From Gymnodinialimonas sp. 57CJ19 (GTDB taxonomy: Bacteria > Pseudomonadota > Alphaproteobacteria > Rhodobacterales > Rhodobacteraceae): a DNA stretch of 64,000 nucleotides. Made by a program: the position numbers and the translations under genes. The stretch spans positions 470,001-534,000 of the forward strand of contig NZ_CP151587.1 of NCBI RefSeq assembly GCF_038396845.1. The letters are read 5' to 3'. Shown piece by piece: positions 62,943 through 64,000 of the stretch (position 1 is the first letter of the stretch; each line of letters begins with the position of its first letter). The notes below the pieces were generated by a model. That model made no database searches. It was not told where the DNA came from and worked only from the letters and a program-made list of their open reading frames with translations.

Positions 62943-64000
62943 TTAGTCGCGCTCGATTGCGATGGCGGTGCCTTCGCCGCCGCCGATGCAGATGGCGGCG
63001 ATGCCTCGTTTCAGGTTACGTGCCTCCAGGGCGTGGAGCAGCGTGACGATGATCCGCGCGCCAGAGGCGCCGATGGGGTGGCCCAGGGCACAGGCGCCGC
63101 CGTTTACGTTTAGCTTTTCCCGAGGGACGTTCATTTCGTGCATGAAGGCCATAGGGACGACGGCAAAGGCTTCGTTCACTTCCCATAGGTCCACGTCCTC
63201 GGTTGTCCAGCCGATACGGTCGAGCAGTTGCTGAGTGGCCGGGACCGGGGCCGTTGGAAAGAGGGACGGCGCATGGGCATGGGAAGCGTGGCCAAGGATG
63301 CGAGCACGCACGGGCAGGCCTTGGGTCTTGGCCGCGGAGGCACGCGCCAGGGTGAGGGCAGCGGCGCCATCGGAGATCGAAGAGGAGTTGGCGGCAGTGA
63401 CCGTACCACCTTCGCGGAAGGCCGGTTTGAGTTGGGGAATCTTGTCAGGCCGCGCATTGCCCGGCTGTTCATCTGTTGTGACCTCGGTCGCGCCTTTACG
63501 GGTCTTGATCGTGATCGGGGTGACCTCGTTGGCGAAGGCGCCAGAGTTCAGTGCGGCCAGCGCGTTTTCCAGGGAGCCGAGCGCGTAGGCGTCCTGGGCT
63601 TCACGGGTGAACTGGAATGCTTCCGCGCAATCTTCCGCGAAAGTCCCCATGAGGCGGCCTTTGTCGTAGGCGTCTTCGAGACCATCGAGGAACATATGAT
63701 CCAGGGTCTTCTGATGGCCGATGCGCGCGCCGTTGCGCATGGAGGGCATCAAGTAAGGGGCGTTGGTCATGGATTCCATCCCGCCTGCCACGATCACATC
63801 CGCCTGCCCGAGGGCCAGCGCATCGTAGGCCATCATTGCCGCCTTCATGCCCGAGCCGCACATCTTGTTGAGGGTCGTCGCGGGGACGCTTTCGCCCAGT
63901 CCCGCGTGGAAACCTGCTTGCCGTGCGGGGGCCTGGCCCTGGCCTGCGGGAAGAACGCACCCCATCAGCAGCTCATCCACCTGTGCGCCTCCCAGCGCCG
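62943..64000 (-). CDS. Acetyl-CoA C-acetyltransferase (thiolase), partial at the right edge
   Basis: At least 352 C-terminal residues; the reading frame continues past 64000, so the N-terminus is missing. Active-site Cys in NKMCGSGMKAAM, His in NVNGGACALGHPIGASGAR, and second Cys in ICIGGGEGTA. It condenses or cleaves acyl-CoA units (beta-oxidation or acetoacetyl-CoA synthesis). It lies 33 bp downstream of nothing in its direction but upstream of the msrC gene on the same strand, so co-transcription is possible. Confidence 0.95.
   Translation of the reverse strand, partial: ALGGAQVDELLMGCVLPAGQGQAPARQAGFHAGLGESVPATTLNKMCGSGMKAAMMAYDALALGQADVIVAGGMESMTNAPYLMPSMRNGARIGHQKTLDHMFLDGLEDAYDKGRLMGTFAEDCAEAFQFTREAQDAYALGSLENALAALNSGAFANEVTPITIKTRKGATEVTTDEQPGNARPDKIPQLKPAFREGGTVTAANSSSISDGAAALTLARASAAKTQGLPVRARILGHASHAHAPSLFPTAPVPATQQLLDRIGWTTEDVDLWEVNEAFAVVPMAFMHEMNVPREKLNVNGGACALGHPIGASGARIIVTLLHALEARNLKRGIAAICIGGGEGTAIAIERD

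Overview
The window is about 62% G+C and reads as a chromosomal segment of a marine-type Rhodobacterales bacterium (Roseobacter relatives). The placement rests on gene content and order: an RpoE-ChrR pair resembling that of Rhodobacter sphaeroides, a Rhodobacter-type porin, DinB with an N-terminal Cys4 knuckle, the run rsmB-heparinase-like-purH-lspA-DUF3035-M16-M16, and a DUF2233 gene between rbfA and truB. No phage, IS element, CRISPR array or rRNA operon was seen. One tRNA gene, tRNA-Val(GAC), is present.

Layout. 1-15 kb: a partial msrP, a glutamate-synthase-like flavoprotein, clpB, pyrF, an SPFH/NfeD membrane pair, a GNAT enzyme, dinB, an N-formylglutamate amidohydrolase, tRNA-Val, rpmJ and two secreted-protein genes, one a caspase-like fold without any cysteine. 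15-24.5 kb: a minus-strand operon with a complete LivFGHMK-type ABC importer bracketed by two acyl-CoA ligases, plus an unidentified periplasmic protein; it probably imports and activates a carboxylic acid. 24.6-31.8 kb: a hybrid histidine kinase with its response regulator, a saccharopine-dehydrogenase-like gene with a tiny coupled membrane ORF, rpoE-chrR, a methyltransferase and an RluA-family enzyme. 31.9-38.2 kb: a 5'-truncated porin joined to a remnant of an aldehyde dehydrogenase, an intact aldehyde dehydrogenase, 1-Cys peroxiredoxin, L,D-transpeptidase, and a rhodanese/GlxA-type regulator pair. 38.2-49.2 kb: pnp, rpsO, truB and rbfA, all minus strand and in the classical relative order, with accessory genes between them (kinase, hydroxylase, antiporter, RTX protein, DUF1643). 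49.3-64 kb: dapB, SDHAF4-like DUF1674, rsmB, heparinase-like, purH, lspA, DUF3035 lipoprotein, an active/inactive M16 pair, mutL-rmuC, a free-Met-sulfoxide reductase and a partial thiolase.

The most unusual signals are non-coding. Two intergenic clusters 12 kb apart (50182-50247 and 62381-62447) each hold three back-to-back perfect palindromes of 20-22 bp on a 22-23 bp pitch; one 20-mer is identical in both. Between tRNA-Val and rpmJ four tandem hairpins share one architecture (AT-rich upper stem, one bulged T, lower stem of different but always complementary sequence). Two G-quadruplex motifs with single-base loops lie just 3' of the two pseudouridine synthase genes. A 22-nt box recurs at the 3' ends of genes.

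Among proteins, the most notable departures are the ChrR-like anti-sigma factor lacking both zinc-ligand cysteines, the cysteine-free caspase-like protein, and the porin/aldehyde-dehydrogenase deletion junction. All functional assignments are from reading motifs by eye; no database search was possible.
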